A stretch of 64,000 nucleotides of DNA, taken from Methanosarcina sp. UBA289 (lineage in GTDB: Archaea > Halobacteriota > Methanosarcinia > Methanosarcinales > Methanosarcinaceae). Positions 1 to 8,859 of the stretch are shown here, piece by piece (the first letter of the stretch is position 1; each line of letters begins with the position of its first letter). Position numbers and translations under genes: made by a program. The DNA lies in the NCBI GenBank assembly GCA_002496565.1, contig DAKJ01000005.1, positions 1 to 64,000 on the forward strand. Reading direction: 5' to 3'. The notes below the pieces were generated by a model. That model worked only from the letters and a program-made list of their open reading frames with translations, had not been told where the DNA came from and ran no database searches.

Positions 1-672
1 CTGTCAAACTAAGGTTATAATAAGGTGCTCAACATTTAAGCTTTAATTATAAAGTTGTAAATCCCCTACATCCATCCCTAAGTTTATTACGCCTTTTCTA
101 TAATCGTTACTCTGATTTCTAATGCTCTGCTTTTAAGTCTCGCATAGTCTCGAACAAGGAAAAGGCTGAAACCCTTTTGGTTGAATTGACAATTGAGTGA
201 TTCTCCAGAATCTGGTTATTATCTTCCAATCCTTTATACAGACTGAGAAAACTAGTTTACTTGAATCTGACAAATGCATAGACAGAACCAGCCTGCTCCA
301 GATCAAGCGCCATACGTTCTGCGTGAAAAGTGCTGTTAGGATATTAATTGAAATGGTTCTGGAAAGCTTGCTTGTATTGTATATATGTAAAGTTTGCAAT
401 GTCGATCTAAATAATAAAAGTAGTTTCTGCAAGCTCTAGTAACAGATTTTCTTTTAACCCCCCAGTGTAAATTAAATTTAAGCTCTTTTTGGACAACCAG
501 GACATTAAATTGAATATAAACGGAATTAATATATTATTAGATCCTATATTGTAGGCTAATATATGACAAAGTAGGTCATCTTAATGACCAGATACTTGAG
601 ACTTTGTAGTATTCATCAGTATATAAGTCTCCCCAGGCAATCTATAATCCAGAAATTACCAGAGGAGGAAAA
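1..672. other. Intergenic region upstream of the DUF1646 gene
   Basis: No convincing gene is seen in the first 670 bases. Two short overlapping open frames on opposite strands near 133-439 have no recognisable domain and no ribosome binding site. The last 120 bases hold a plausible promoter for the gene at 673, with an AT-rich TATA-like stretch near 557-564 and a short inverted repeat at 574-589. Confidence 0.6.
574..589. promoter_or_regulatory. Candidate operator, 6-bp inverted repeat
   Basis: A perfect inverted repeat GGTCAT-CTTA-ATGACC lies about 10-25 bases downstream of a TATA-like stretch (near 557-564) and about 85 bases before the ATG at 673. A third half-site, ATGAC, sits just upstream at 563-567. 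The position overlaps where transcription would start, so a repressor site is possible. This is inference from position and symmetry only. Confidence 0.3.
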
Positions 673-1788
673 ATGATGGCTCTTGATCTAGGAGTTTTAA
701 TAGGATTTCTTGTGATATTCCTGGCCGTGTTGCTAGGACCTTTTAAAATACATGTTATTGAAGAGAATCTGGAAGTATTCCTTTTCATATGCGGAGTGCT
801 TGCAATGACTCTTTCAGGTTTTGCGAAGATTCCAGGCGTAGATACGGGTTGGAGTTTGGAGATAATCAAAGAATCACTAACTGCACCACTACATGTTGGA
901 GATATAGCCGGCATACCAATAGGTATATTTCAGATTGTGTTAGTTGTCGGCTTGATTATCTATAAATGGCATGCTCCGATTCATAAAGCAATCAGAAAAT
1001 TGACTGATATGCTTTCAGTCAGGGTTCTGGCTTTTGTTCTCATTGTTGTCCTTGGCTTATCTTCAAGCGTGATGTCGGCTATTCTTGCGGCAATTATTCT
1101 TGTTGAGGTGGTTAATGCGATGCCTCTCTCAAGAAAAGCCAAGGTAGACCTGACAATCATTGCATGTTTCTCAATCGGGCTTGGCGCTGCTCTTACCCCT
1201 CTTGGCGAACCTCTTTCGACAATCGCTATCTCAAAACTTTCAGGTGCGCCTTACCATGCTGATTTCATGTTCTTATTTAATATGCTTGGTAAATATATTC
1301 TTCCAGGCATCCTTGCTTATGGTATTATTGGAATATTCTTCCTTGGAAAAGCCGATGCAAGTGAGCATGAAATGGAAGCTGCAGACTATAACGAGACTGT
1401 AAAAGACGTCATAATGAGGGCTGTCAAGGTCTATGTGTTTATTGCAGCACTCGTATTGCTTGGGGAAGGATTCAAGCCTATTATCTTCGAGTATTTTATT
1501 CAGGTCCCGTCTATGGCTCTTTACTGGATTAACATGGTCTCAGCCGTTCTTGATAACGCTACTTTAGCAGCTGCTGAGATCGGGCCTATCCTCAGCGAAT
1601 TCCAGATAAAAAGCATACTAATGGGACTTCTAATATCAGGTGGAATGCTGATCCCAGGAAATATCCCGAATATTATCTCTGCAAGCAAATTGGGTATAAC
1701 CAGTAAAGAGTGGGCAAGGCTTGGATTACCTCTTGGACTTGTCTCGATGACCGTATATTTCGTTATACTGTTTGTATTCAATATCTGA
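673..1788 (+). CDS. DUF1646 family membrane protein, putative cation transporter
   Basis: The product is a polytopic membrane protein of 371 aa with about ten hydrophobic segments spread over its full length. It resembles the DUF1646 family, which is related in fold to the ion transporter superfamily that includes NhaD-type sodium/proton antiporters. The conserved stretch LGAALTPLGEPLSTI (around residues 172-186) and the C-terminal GGMLIPGNIPNIISASKL are typical of that family. The start at 673 is supported by AGGAGG at 663-668; a second ATG follows at once. The gene stands alone, with long intergenic regions on both sides. The substrate is not known; cation or anion exchange is a family-based guess. 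Confidence 0.75.
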   Translation: MMALDLGVLIGFLVIFLAVLLGPFKIHVIEENLEVFLFICGVLAMTLSGFAKIPGVDTGWSLEIIKESLTAPLHVGDIAGIPIGIFQIVLVVGLIIYKWHAPIHKAIRKLTDMLSVRVLAFVLIVVLGLSSSVMSAILAAIILVEVVNAMPLSRKAKVDLTIIACFSIGLGAALTPLGEPLSTIAISKLSGAPYHADFMFLFNMLGKYILPGILAYGIIGIFFLGKADASEHEMEAADYNETVKDVIMRAVKVYVFIAALVLLGEGFKPIIFEYFIQVPSMALYWINMVSAVLDNATLAAAEIGPILSEFQIKSILMGLLISGGMLIPGNIPNIISASKLGITSKEWARLGLPLGLVSMTVYFVILFVFNI

Positions 1789-1933
1789 CACTTAAAATGT
1801 GCCCCTTTAATTTAGTACAACAGTTAAACCAAGTAATAGTTTCGAGTGAATGAGAAAAAGCCTAAGAGACATGGAAAGTTTATGTATTAGCTAAATTCGA
1901 AAAATAAACTCAAAATACCACTACATCCCCAAA

Positions 1934-1987
1934 GTGAAGAGTAAAAATTTACCTTAAATTTGAAGGAAAATATCTTTTGCTCTTCAC
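1934..1987. repeat. Inverted repeat A upstream of RuBisCO
   Basis: The arms are GTGAAGAGTAAAA (1934-1946) and TTTTGCTCTTCAC (1975-1987). They are complementary at 12 of 13 positions and are separated by 28 bases. This could be an RNA hairpin, a factor-independent end for the upstream transcript, or a protein-binding site. Confidence 0.45.
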
Positions 1988-1995
1988 TATTTTAA

Positions 1996-2054
1996 GTGGA
2001 TAACTCAAAATCTTAAATTTACTTTTTATTATATTTTTGAGATTTGTTATCCAC
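1996..2054. repeat. Inverted repeat B upstream of RuBisCO
   Basis: Perfect 9-bp arms GTGGATAAC (1996-2004) and GTTATCCAC (2046-2054) are separated by 41 AT-rich bases. The pairing can extend imperfectly inward. It follows inverted repeat A by only 8 bases and has a similar total length, so the two may be related. Confidence 0.45.
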
Positions 2055-2253
2055 AACCTTTTTTATATTTAAGGAAATGCTTTATTTTTATTTTCTTCGT
2101 GCATTTTTCTGTTTTTCAATCCAGATTCGCTCCTTCAAGTAAATAAGTTTTTATTTACGTTCAGCTACTTCCTTCAATCAGGAATATAATTCTGTTTAGC
2201 ATATTTCAATGTATTTTATTTGGAGATTAACCTATTCAGTTAGGAGGAAGACA

Positions 2254-3540
2254 ATGCGAAGGGACTATATAGATACGGGTTATGGCCCAAAGGATACCGA
2301 TCTGATATGTGAATTCCATATCGAACCGACAGCAGGAGTTAATTTTGAGGAGGCTGCAACCCATATGGCAGGGGAAAGCTCTATAGATTCCTGGACTGAA
2401 ATTGCCACACTCAGTCCCGAACTTGCAGCCAAGCTAAAACCTCATGTTTTTTATGTAGACGAGGACACACAGACTGTAAAGGTAGCTTATTCGGAAGATC
2501 TCTTTGAACTTGGTTCGGTCCCGCAGGTGCTCAGTGCGATCGCAGGAAATATCCTGAGCATGAAAGTTGTTGACAATCTAAGGCTGCAGGATATTGCTTT
2601 TCCTAAGTCGATGATCCGTGAGTTTAGAGGTCCTGAATTCGGGTTGCCGGGAATCAGGGAACTTACAGGTGTGCAGGACAGGCCTCTAATAGGAACTATT
2701 GTCAAGCCGAAAGTTGGATTGACTTCTGAAAAGCATGCTGAAGTGGCTTATAATTCCTTTGTAGGCGGCTGCGACCTTGTTAAAGATGATGAGAATCTCA
2801 CGGATCAGAAATTTAACCGCTTTGAAAAAAGAGCCGAACTCACCCTGAAGCTTGCAGAAAAGGCAGAATCTGAAACCGGAGAGCGTAAAATGTATCTCTG
2901 CAACGTTACTGCCCCCACCTGTAAGGAAATGATCCGCCGTATGAACTTCCTCAAAGACCTTGGTGCCAGCTATGCAATGATAGATATCGTACCTGCAGGC
3001 TGGACTGCACTTCAGACCCTTAGGGAAGAAGCCGGAGATGTGGGAATTGCTCTCCATGCCCACCGATGCATGCATTCGGCCTATACCCGTAACCCACGCC
3101 ACGGGATAAGCATGCTTGTCGTTGCCAAGCTCTGTAGACTGATAGGGCTTGACCAGCTTCACATAGGTACAGTTGTCGGGAAGATGCACGGAGAAAAACA
3201 CGAAGTTCTATCTCTCAGGGATGAGTGTGTGCTCGACAGTGTGCCTGCAGATGAAAGCCAGCACGTCCTTGCCCAGGATTGGGGAGGGTTGAAGCCCATG
3301 TTCCCGGTTGCATCAGGAGGGCTTGCCCCTACTATGATTCCTGACCTGTACACTATCTTCGGAAGGGATGTTATTATGCAGTTCGGCGGTGGAATTCATG
3401 CACATCCTATGGGTACGGCAGCCGGAGCCACTGCCTGCAGGCAGGCACTTGAAGCAGCCCTTGAGGGTGTTACCCTGCAGGAATATGCGAAAAATCACAA
3501 GGAACTCGAGGTTGCTCTTGATAAGTGGCTGAAGAAGTAA
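2254..3540 (+). CDS. rbcL: Ribulose-1,5-bisphosphate carboxylase, archaeal type III, large subunit
   Basis: This is archaeal form III RuBisCO, which fixes CO2 on ribulose-1,5-bisphosphate in the archaeal AMP/nucleoside salvage route rather than in a full Calvin cycle. The active-site signatures are present: the lysine of GTIVKPKVGL, the carbamylated lysine and acid residues of GGCDLVKDDENL, the histidine of ALHAHRCMHSAYTR, loop 6 GTVVGKMHGEKHE, and the phosphate-binding VASGGLAP and QFGGGIHAHPMGT segments. I chose the ATG at 2254 because TAGGAGG lies just upstream (2241-2247); this gives 428 aa, the usual length for Methanosarcina. An upstream ATG at 2209 would add 15 residues but has no ribosome binding site. 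No small-subunit gene is present, as expected for form III. Confidence 0.96.
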   Translation: MRRDYIDTGYGPKDTDLICEFHIEPTAGVNFEEAATHMAGESSIDSWTEIATLSPELAAKLKPHVFYVDEDTQTVKVAYSEDLFELGSVPQVLSAIAGNILSMKVVDNLRLQDIAFPKSMIREFRGPEFGLPGIRELTGVQDRPLIGTIVKPKVGLTSEKHAEVAYNSFVGGCDLVKDDENLTDQKFNRFEKRAELTLKLAEKAESETGERKMYLCNVTAPTCKEMIRRMNFLKDLGASYAMIDIVPAGWTALQTLREEAGDVGIALHAHRCMHSAYTRNPRHGISMLVVAKLCRLIGLDQLHIGTVVGKMHGEKHEVLSLRDECVLDSVPADESQHVLAQDWGGLKPMFPVASGGLAPTMIPDLYTIFGRDVIMQFGGGIHAHPMGTAAGATACRQALEAALEGVTLQEYAKNHKELEVALDKWLKK

Positions 3541-3604
3541 TCCGGCAAACGAATAGCAGGAATAGTTATCACAGGAATAACAATTGAAAAGGAGTTTATC
3601 CCCT

Positions 3605-4708
3605 GTGCAAGCAGAAAACGGAAATAAAGTAAAGACCCTGGTTTTTCGGGTTTCCGAAGAAAATTTTGATGCCGTCCTTGACAGGGCGGCAGTGATCATC
3701 AAAAATGGCGGGACTGTAGCCTTTCCCACGGAAACGGTTTACGGGCTTGGAGCTGACGGCCTTAATCCAGAAGCAGTCCTGAAGATTTTTGAGGCAAAAA
3801 AGCGCCCTCCTGCAAATCCCCTTAGCTTGCTTGTTCACTCAAGGGAAGATGTTGAAAGGGTGGCAAGAAACATTCCGAAAAGTGCTTTCAGGCTAATGGA
3901 TGATTTCTGGCCTGGTCCTCTTACGATTATCCTGGAAAAAAACGAGATTGTTCCCGATATTACCTCCGGAAAACTAAAATCAATAGGAGTACGCATGCCT
4001 GATCATAGAATTCCTCTGGAACTCATACAGAGAGCAGGTACTCCTCTTGCGGCTCCTAGTGCCAATCTGTCAGGAAAGCCAAGTCCCAGCCTTGCAGCCC
4101 ATGTCATATCGGATCTTACAGGCAGGATTGATGTGATTCTTGATGGAGGAGAAGCTTCCATAGGGCTTGAATCAACTGTAATTGATATGACTGTCGAGCC
4201 GCCTGTTGTGCTCAGGCCTGGAGCCATAAGTGTTGATGAGCTTGAAAGCGTTATAGGAAAAGTGAGGTCTGGATACAAAAGCGGCGAAGCTGGTGACGAA
4301 TCTAATCTGCCGGAAAAGAAGGCAGGTCGGAAATACGGGCATTACACTCCTGATACAGAGGTCGTGCTTGTGGAAGGAGAAGGAAAATCTGTTTCAGAAA
4401 AGCTTATCAAATTACTTGATAGTTACAGAAACGAAAGTCAGAAAGTAGGGCTCCTTCTCAGTGAGGAAACCAGTGAAGAAATCGCAGTTTTCCTTGCTTC
4501 GGAAAATCTGGGTTCAGCTGAGTGCTTTTTACTGGGATCGAGAAAAGAGCCGGAAGTGGCTGCCAAGAAACTCTTTGAAGGGCTCAGAAAGCTTGATAAG
4601 AAAGGGCTTGATGTAATCGTAGCCGATGGGTCTTTCAGCCGTTCTGGGCTTGGGGAAGCTCTCATCAACCGACTGAGGGAAGCGTCCTCCATAAAGATTA
4701 TTGTTTAA
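3605..4708 (+). CDS. sua5: Threonylcarbamoyl-AMP synthase, Sua5/YrdC/YwlC family
   Basis: The enzyme makes threonylcarbamoyl-AMP from threonine, bicarbonate and ATP for the universal t6A37 modification of ANN-decoding tRNAs. The N-terminal YrdC domain (about residues 15-210) shows FPTETVYGLGADG, AKKRPPANPLSLLVH and PSANLSGKPSPS. It is followed by a linker and a C-terminal Sua5 domain containing KYGHYTPDTEVVLVEG, so this is the long Sua5 form. The GTG at 3605 is preceded by AAAAGGAG (3587-3594). A TTG at 3584 in the same frame, with a weaker AGGA upstream, is the alternative start and would add seven residues. The gene follows RuBisCO after a short gap and may be cotranscribed with it. Confidence 0.9.
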   Translation: MQAENGNKVKTLVFRVSEENFDAVLDRAAVIIKNGGTVAFPTETVYGLGADGLNPEAVLKIFEAKKRPPANPLSLLVHSREDVERVARNIPKSAFRLMDDFWPGPLTIILEKNEIVPDITSGKLKSIGVRMPDHRIPLELIQRAGTPLAAPSANLSGKPSPSLAAHVISDLTGRIDVILDGGEASIGLESTVIDMTVEPPVVLRPGAISVDELESVIGKVRSGYKSGEAGDESNLPEKKAGRKYGHYTPDTEVVLVEGEGKSVSEKLIKLLDSYRNESQKVGLLLSEETSEEIAVFLASENLGSAECFLLGSRKEPEVAAKKLFEGLRKLDKKGLDVIVADGSFSRSGLGEALINRLREASSIKIIV

Positions 4709-4720
4709 GCTCAATTGTGA

Positions 4721-4753
4721 TGCAGAAATGCAGAATTAATGCAGAATTGCAGA
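4721..4753. repeat. Short TGCAGAA direct repeats
   Basis: The motif TGCAGAA or a close variant recurs four times in 33 bases between sua5 and the small membrane protein gene. No function is evident. Confidence 0.35.
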
Positions 4754-4775
4754 TTTAATTAAATGTTTGAGAGGG

Positions 4776-5015
4776 ATGGTTTTGAAAGCAGAAAAAAAGG
4801 AAAATCTGGTGAAATTGCGGGCTTACAAAAAAGTCGTAGATCAGAACAAAAAAATAAATAAGATTAACCTGGTAGTGCTGGCTGCAGGCCTGCTTTTAAC
4901 AGTTCTGGGCATGGAGAAGGTAGGAAATTATATTATCTGGGTAGGCATTTTTGTCCTTTTTGTAACCTCAATTTCAAGCATTCTTGCATCCGGATCTCTT
5001 CGCAGGCCGAGATAA
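4776..5015 (+). CDS. Small two-helix membrane protein of unknown function
   Basis: The protein is about 79 aa. A charged, lysine-rich N-terminus (about 30 residues) is followed by two hydrophobic helices, around INLVVLAAGLLLTVLGM and IIWVGIFVLFVTSISSILAS, and a basic C-terminal tail (SLRRPR). It is probably an inner-membrane protein with both ends in the cytoplasm. I do not recognise a family. The start is uncertain: GAGAGGG at 4769-4775 is too close to the ATG at 4776 and would suit the in-frame TTG at 4782 better. It lies between sua5 and the PolD gene on the same strand, which suggests cotranscription. Confidence 0.65.
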   Translation: MVLKAEKKENLVKLRAYKKVVDQNKKINKINLVVLAAGLLLTVLGMEKVGNYIIWVGIFVLFVTSISSILASGSLRRPR

Positions 5016-5046
5016 TACCAATTTTTCTTTTTAAAGGGGCTTTTAA

Positions 5047-8000
5047 ATGGGCGAAACAATTGCAAGTAAGGAAATGCATGAATACTTCGACGAACTTGAA
5101 GTAAGGCTCAAAGAAGCGATCAAGATCGCGAATACAGCTCGAGCTCGTGGAGGAGACCCAAAGCCCATTGTGGAAATTCCCCTTGCCAAAGATCTTGCGG
5201 ATAGGGTTGAGAACCTTATAGGGGTAGAAGGAGTCGCTGTAAAGATCCGAGAACTTGAAGAAAAAATGTCAAGGGAAGAATCTGCTCTCGAAATCGGGCG
5301 TCAGGTAGCAGAAGGAGAAGTGGGGAACTTTGCAACAAAAAAGGATGCAGTTGAAGCTGCGATCCGGGTTTCCATGGCTGTCATCACAGAAGGAGTGGTT
5401 GCAGCCCCGATTGAAGGGATTAATAAGGTAGAACTGGGAAAGAATGACGATGGTTCCGAGTATATCCGGATTTTTTATTCCGGGCCTATCCGGAGTGCAG
5501 GCGGGACAGCCCAGGCCCTTTCCGTGCTCGTTGGTGATTACGTAAGGCGTGGGATAGGAATTGACCGCTACAAGCCAAGGCCTGAGGAAGTAGAGCGTTA
5601 TGTAGAAGAGATCGTTCTTTACAAGAGAGTCGCAAGCCTGCAATACATGCCTTCGGAAGACGAGATCCGCCTGATAGTCGAGAATTGCCCTGTCTGTATT
5701 GACGGAGACCCAACCGAAGAAGCTGAGGTTGAAGGGCACAGAGATCTTGAGAGAATAGGGACAAACCGCATCAGAGGGGGAATGTGCCTTGTGCTTGCCG
5801 AAGGGCTCGCCCTTAAGGCCCCCAAAGTCAAGAAACACGTTAACAAGTTGAACATGGACGGATGGGACTGGCTGGATGTCCTCATAGGGGGTGCAAAAAC
5901 CGGAGGCAATGAAGAAGATGAGCAGAAAAACAAGATCAAGCCGAAGGATAAGTACATAAGAGACCTTATTGCAGGCAGGCCGGTTTTTTCCCATCCTTCA
6001 AGGCCAGGAGGGTTCAGGCTCCGCTACGGACGTTCCAGAAACACTTCTTTTGCAGCTGCAGGAATTAATCCATCTAGTATGGTTCTGCTTGACGATTTTG
6101 TTACTAACGGAACTCAGCTCAAGGTTGAAAGGCCTGGAAAAGCTGCAGCCATGTCTGCCGTAGACTCGATAGAAGGGCCAACTGTGCGCCTTCGTTCCGG
6201 AGACCTTGTCCGGGTAGACGATATAAAAGAAGCTTATGAGCTTCGCTCACAGGTTGAGGTAATAGTAGATATCGGGGAGATCCTGATTAATTACGGGGAC
6301 TTCCTGGAAAACAATCATCCTCTCATGCCTTCACCTTACGTTTTCGAATGGTGGCATTACGACTATGAAGCAGCCTGCCATGAAACAATACCTGAAGCCG
6401 AACTGAAAGACCCCTCAGCAGCTCTGGTTCTCAGGCTTGCAGAGGAATATGATGTCCCTCTCCATCCGAAGTTTACGTACCTCTGGCACGATATAAACCG
6501 AAGTGAATTTGAAGTTTTAAGGAAGTTTGTGGCCGAAAATGGAGACCTTTCAGTTGAAAATGGCATTCTCAGGCTGCCCCTGAAAACCTGCGTGGAAACA
6601 GGTATCAAACTCGTACTTGAAAAGCTCCTTGTACTTCACAGGGTAAAAGCTGACACAATCATGATCGAAGAAGCTCTTCCTTTTATTTTCTGCCTTGGGC
6701 TTGACTGCGACCTGAAAGAGAAAGCCCAGATGCCTGATACCGACAATATGGTGGATGCTGCAGCTCTTTTAAGCGGGTTTAAAGTTTTCCCTAGAGCTCC
6801 TTCGAGAATAGGGGCAAGGATGGGAAGACCGGAAAAATCCGACCTGCGAAAGATGTCTCCTGCAGCTCAGGTTCTCTTTCCCATAGGTAACGCCGGAGGA
6901 ATTACTCGAAATCTCGTATCTGCTTCAGCTTATTCGGCTTCCATGAATGGAAAAATTGGCGAAATTGAAGTAGAAATGGGAATCAGGGAATGTCCTGCTT
7001 GTGGCAAAGAGACTTATTTCTGGCGCTGTGACTGCGGAGAATATACTAATCCCAAGTTCTCCTGCCCGCGTTGTAAAATTGATGTTAGGGGAGCTGAAAC
7101 CTGTCCAAAATGTGGTAGAAAGCTAACTTCCGTTGCAAATGTTAAACTGGATTTTCGTTCAATTTATAAGCAGGCCTTTGAGAATGTAGGAGAAAGGGAA
7201 AAAATGGACCTCATCAAAGGCGTAAAACGGCTTATGAACGGGCAGATGACCCCTGAACCTTTGGAAAAGGGAATTTTGCGGGCAAAACATGATGTCTATA
7301 TTTTTAAAGACGGAACTGTCCGTTATGATATGTCGGATATTCCACTTACACATATCAGGGCTGACGAAATCGGGATAACAGCAGCTAGGCTACGGGAACT
7401 CGGTTATCTTGAGGATATTTACGGAAATCCCCTTGAAAGAGATGATCAGGTTGTCTGCCTGAAGGTCCAGGATCTTGTTATCTCTTATGACGGGGGCAAG
7501 TATATGCTGCGTACCGCACAATACGTGGATGACCTACTTGTGAAATACTATGGGGTTGAACCCTATTACAATGCCGAAACAATCCAGGATCTTGTAGGCG
7601 TACTACTTATCGGGCTTGCTCCGCACACCTCTGCAGGCGTGCTAGGGCGTTTAATAGGATTTACGAAAGCTTCAGTCGGTTATGCTCATCCTTTCTTTCA
7701 TGCTTCAAAACGTAGGAACTGTGATGGGGATGAAGATTGCGTAATGCTTCTCATGGATGGGATACTTAACTTCTCAAGATCTTATCTTCCTGATAAAAGG
7801 GGTGGGAAAATGGATGCTCCTCTTGTACTTACTACCAGAATCGATCCCAAAGAAGTAGACAAAGAGGCGCATAATATAGATGTGATTGCAAGATATCCTC
7901 TAGAGTTCTACAAGGCTACTCAGGAAATCAAAAATCCCACAGAACTTGAAGGTATTATGGACTTGGTGAGTGGTCGACTTGGAACCCCAGAGCAATACGA

Positions 8001-8487
8001 GCATTTAATGTTTACACATGATACTACGGATATTGCTGCAGGCCCGCTTAATTCTTCGTATAAGACTCTTGGAAGTATGATTGAAAAAATGGAGGCTCAA
8101 CTTTCTCTTGCTAATAAAATAAGGGCAGTGGATGCTCCCGATGTGGCTGAAAGAGTACTCAAATCTCATTTTCTTCCCGATCTTCTCGGAAATCTCCGTT
8201 CTTTTTCTAGGCAGCGGATGCGCTGTATAAAATGCGGAGAGAAGTTCAGGCGCCCTCCGCTAACCGGGGCCTGCCCTAAATGCGGAGGTAATGTAGTGCT
8301 GACCGTACACGAAGGAGCTGTTCGTAAATATCTGGAGATCTCAAAAGAAATTGGGGAGCGATATGGAGTTTCCAGTTACACCCGACAGAGAATTGAACTT
8401 CTGGATAAAGACATATGTTCTCTTTTCGAGAATCATAGGGTTAAACAACTAGGGCTTTTGGATTTCATGTCCGGGTCTGCGCGCTGA
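5047..8487 (+). CDS. polC: DNA polymerase D (family D), large catalytic subunit DP2
   Basis: This is the catalytic large subunit of the archaeal replicative polymerase PolD; it pairs with the small exonuclease subunit DP1, whose gene is not in this window. The 1146-aa length is normal for an intein-free DP2. The N-terminus contains the typical IRSAGGTAQALSVLVGDYVR stretch. The acidic catalytic motif NCDGDEDCVMLLMDG lies near residues 890-905. Zinc-binding Cys clusters are seen near residues 650-700 (CPACGKETYFWRCDCG, then CPRC and CPKC) and near 1055-1080 (CIKCGEKFRRPPLTGACPKC). The start at 5047 follows an AAAGGGG-like site. No intein is inserted, unlike in some other archaea. Confidence 0.96.
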   Translation: MGETIASKEMHEYFDELEVRLKEAIKIANTARARGGDPKPIVEIPLAKDLADRVENLIGVEGVAVKIRELEEKMSREESALEIGRQVAEGEVGNFATKKDAVEAAIRVSMAVITEGVVAAPIEGINKVELGKNDDGSEYIRIFYSGPIRSAGGTAQALSVLVGDYVRRGIGIDRYKPRPEEVERYVEEIVLYKRVASLQYMPSEDEIRLIVENCPVCIDGDPTEEAEVEGHRDLERIGTNRIRGGMCLVLAEGLALKAPKVKKHVNKLNMDGWDWLDVLIGGAKTGGNEEDEQKNKIKPKDKYIRDLIAGRPVFSHPSRPGGFRLRYGRSRNTSFAAAGINPSSMVLLDDFVTNGTQLKVERPGKAAAMSAVDSIEGPTVRLRSGDLVRVDDIKEAYELRSQVEVIVDIGEILINYGDFLENNHPLMPSPYVFEWWHYDYEAACHETIPEAELKDPSAALVLRLAEEYDVPLHPKFTYLWHDINRSEFEVLRKFVAENGDLSVENGILRLPLKTCVETGIKLVLEKLLVLHRVKADTIMIEEALPFIFCLGLDCDLKEKAQMPDTDNMVDAAALLSGFKVFPRAPSRIGARMGRPEKSDLRKMSPAAQVLFPIGNAGGITRNLVSASAYSASMNGKIGEIEVEMGIRECPACGKETYFWRCDCGEYTNPKFSCPRCKIDVRGAETCPKCGRKLTSVANVKLDFRSIYKQAFENVGEREKMDLIKGVKRLMNGQMTPEPLEKGILRAKHDVYIFKDGTVRYDMSDIPLTHIRADEIGITAARLRELGYLEDIYGNPLERDDQVVCLKVQDLVISYDGGKYMLRTAQYVDDLLVKYYGVEPYYNAETIQDLVGVLLIGLAPHTSAGVLGRLIGFTKASVGYAHPFFHASKRRNCDGDEDCVMLLMDGILNFSRSYLPDKRGGKMDAPLVLTTRIDPKEVDKEAHNIDVIARYPLEFYKATQEIKNPTELEGIMDLVSGRLGTPEQYEHLMFTHDTTDIAAGPLNSSYKTLGSMIEKMEAQLSLANKIRAVDAPDVAERVLKSHFLPDLLGNLRSFSRQRMRCIKCGEKFRRPPLTGACPKCGGNVVLTVHEGAVRKYLEISKEIGERYGVSSYTRQRIELLDKDICSLFENHRVKQLGLLDFMSGSAR

Positions 8488-8859
8488 GAATGAAATAAAA
8501 GAATTATAAATAATTATAAAAAATTAAAAAAATTAATCTGCTGAATTGAAAGGAGGCAGGGCAGTTTAAGAGCCCAAAAGTACAGTAGTATTTACTGATT
8601 AGTTCTCTAATTTTACTGTCCACATTACTGTTCTTCTTCTGGGAGTGATTCTTTTCAGGTTTCGATTGCACCCTTATAGGAAAAAATCCACTCTCCCAAA
8701 CTTGAAAACTTTTCCTATCTACTTTTTGTGTAATTATATAATTACAGCGCTATTTATATAGTATCTGTTTGATTATCTGTATCTTTGACGGAATTTATTT
8801 TTTTATACTTTTCACTCTCTTTTCTCAGATTCGGACTGGGATTTTAATTATAGCCTTAT
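8488..8859. other. Convergent intergenic region between polC and mmp10
   Basis: This AT-rich region separates two convergent genes. I see no open frame with a ribosome binding site and no strong hairpin with a T-tract, although T-rich stretches that could end transcription occur on both strands. Confidence 0.5.

Larger units (their letters stand above)
1789..2253. other. Long intergenic region upstream of RuBisCO with two inverted repeats
   Basis: No gene is seen. The region holds two consecutive inverted repeats, listed separately (1934-1987 and 1996-2054), followed by AT-rich DNA in which the RuBisCO promoter probably lies. An in-frame ATG at 2209 could extend the RuBisCO frame but has no ribosome binding site. 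Confidence 0.5.

Noticed and set aside
133..439. Two overlapping open frames on opposite strands near the left edge
   Set aside because: Neither has a ribosome binding site or a recognisable domain; each is the complement of the other.
2209..2253. Upstream ATG of RuBisCO
   Set aside because: No ribosome binding site precedes it, while TAGGAGG lies just before the ATG at 2254.
5047..8487. Intein in DNA polymerase D large subunit
   Set aside because: The 1146-aa length is that of intein-free proteins and the catalytic motifs are uninterrupted.
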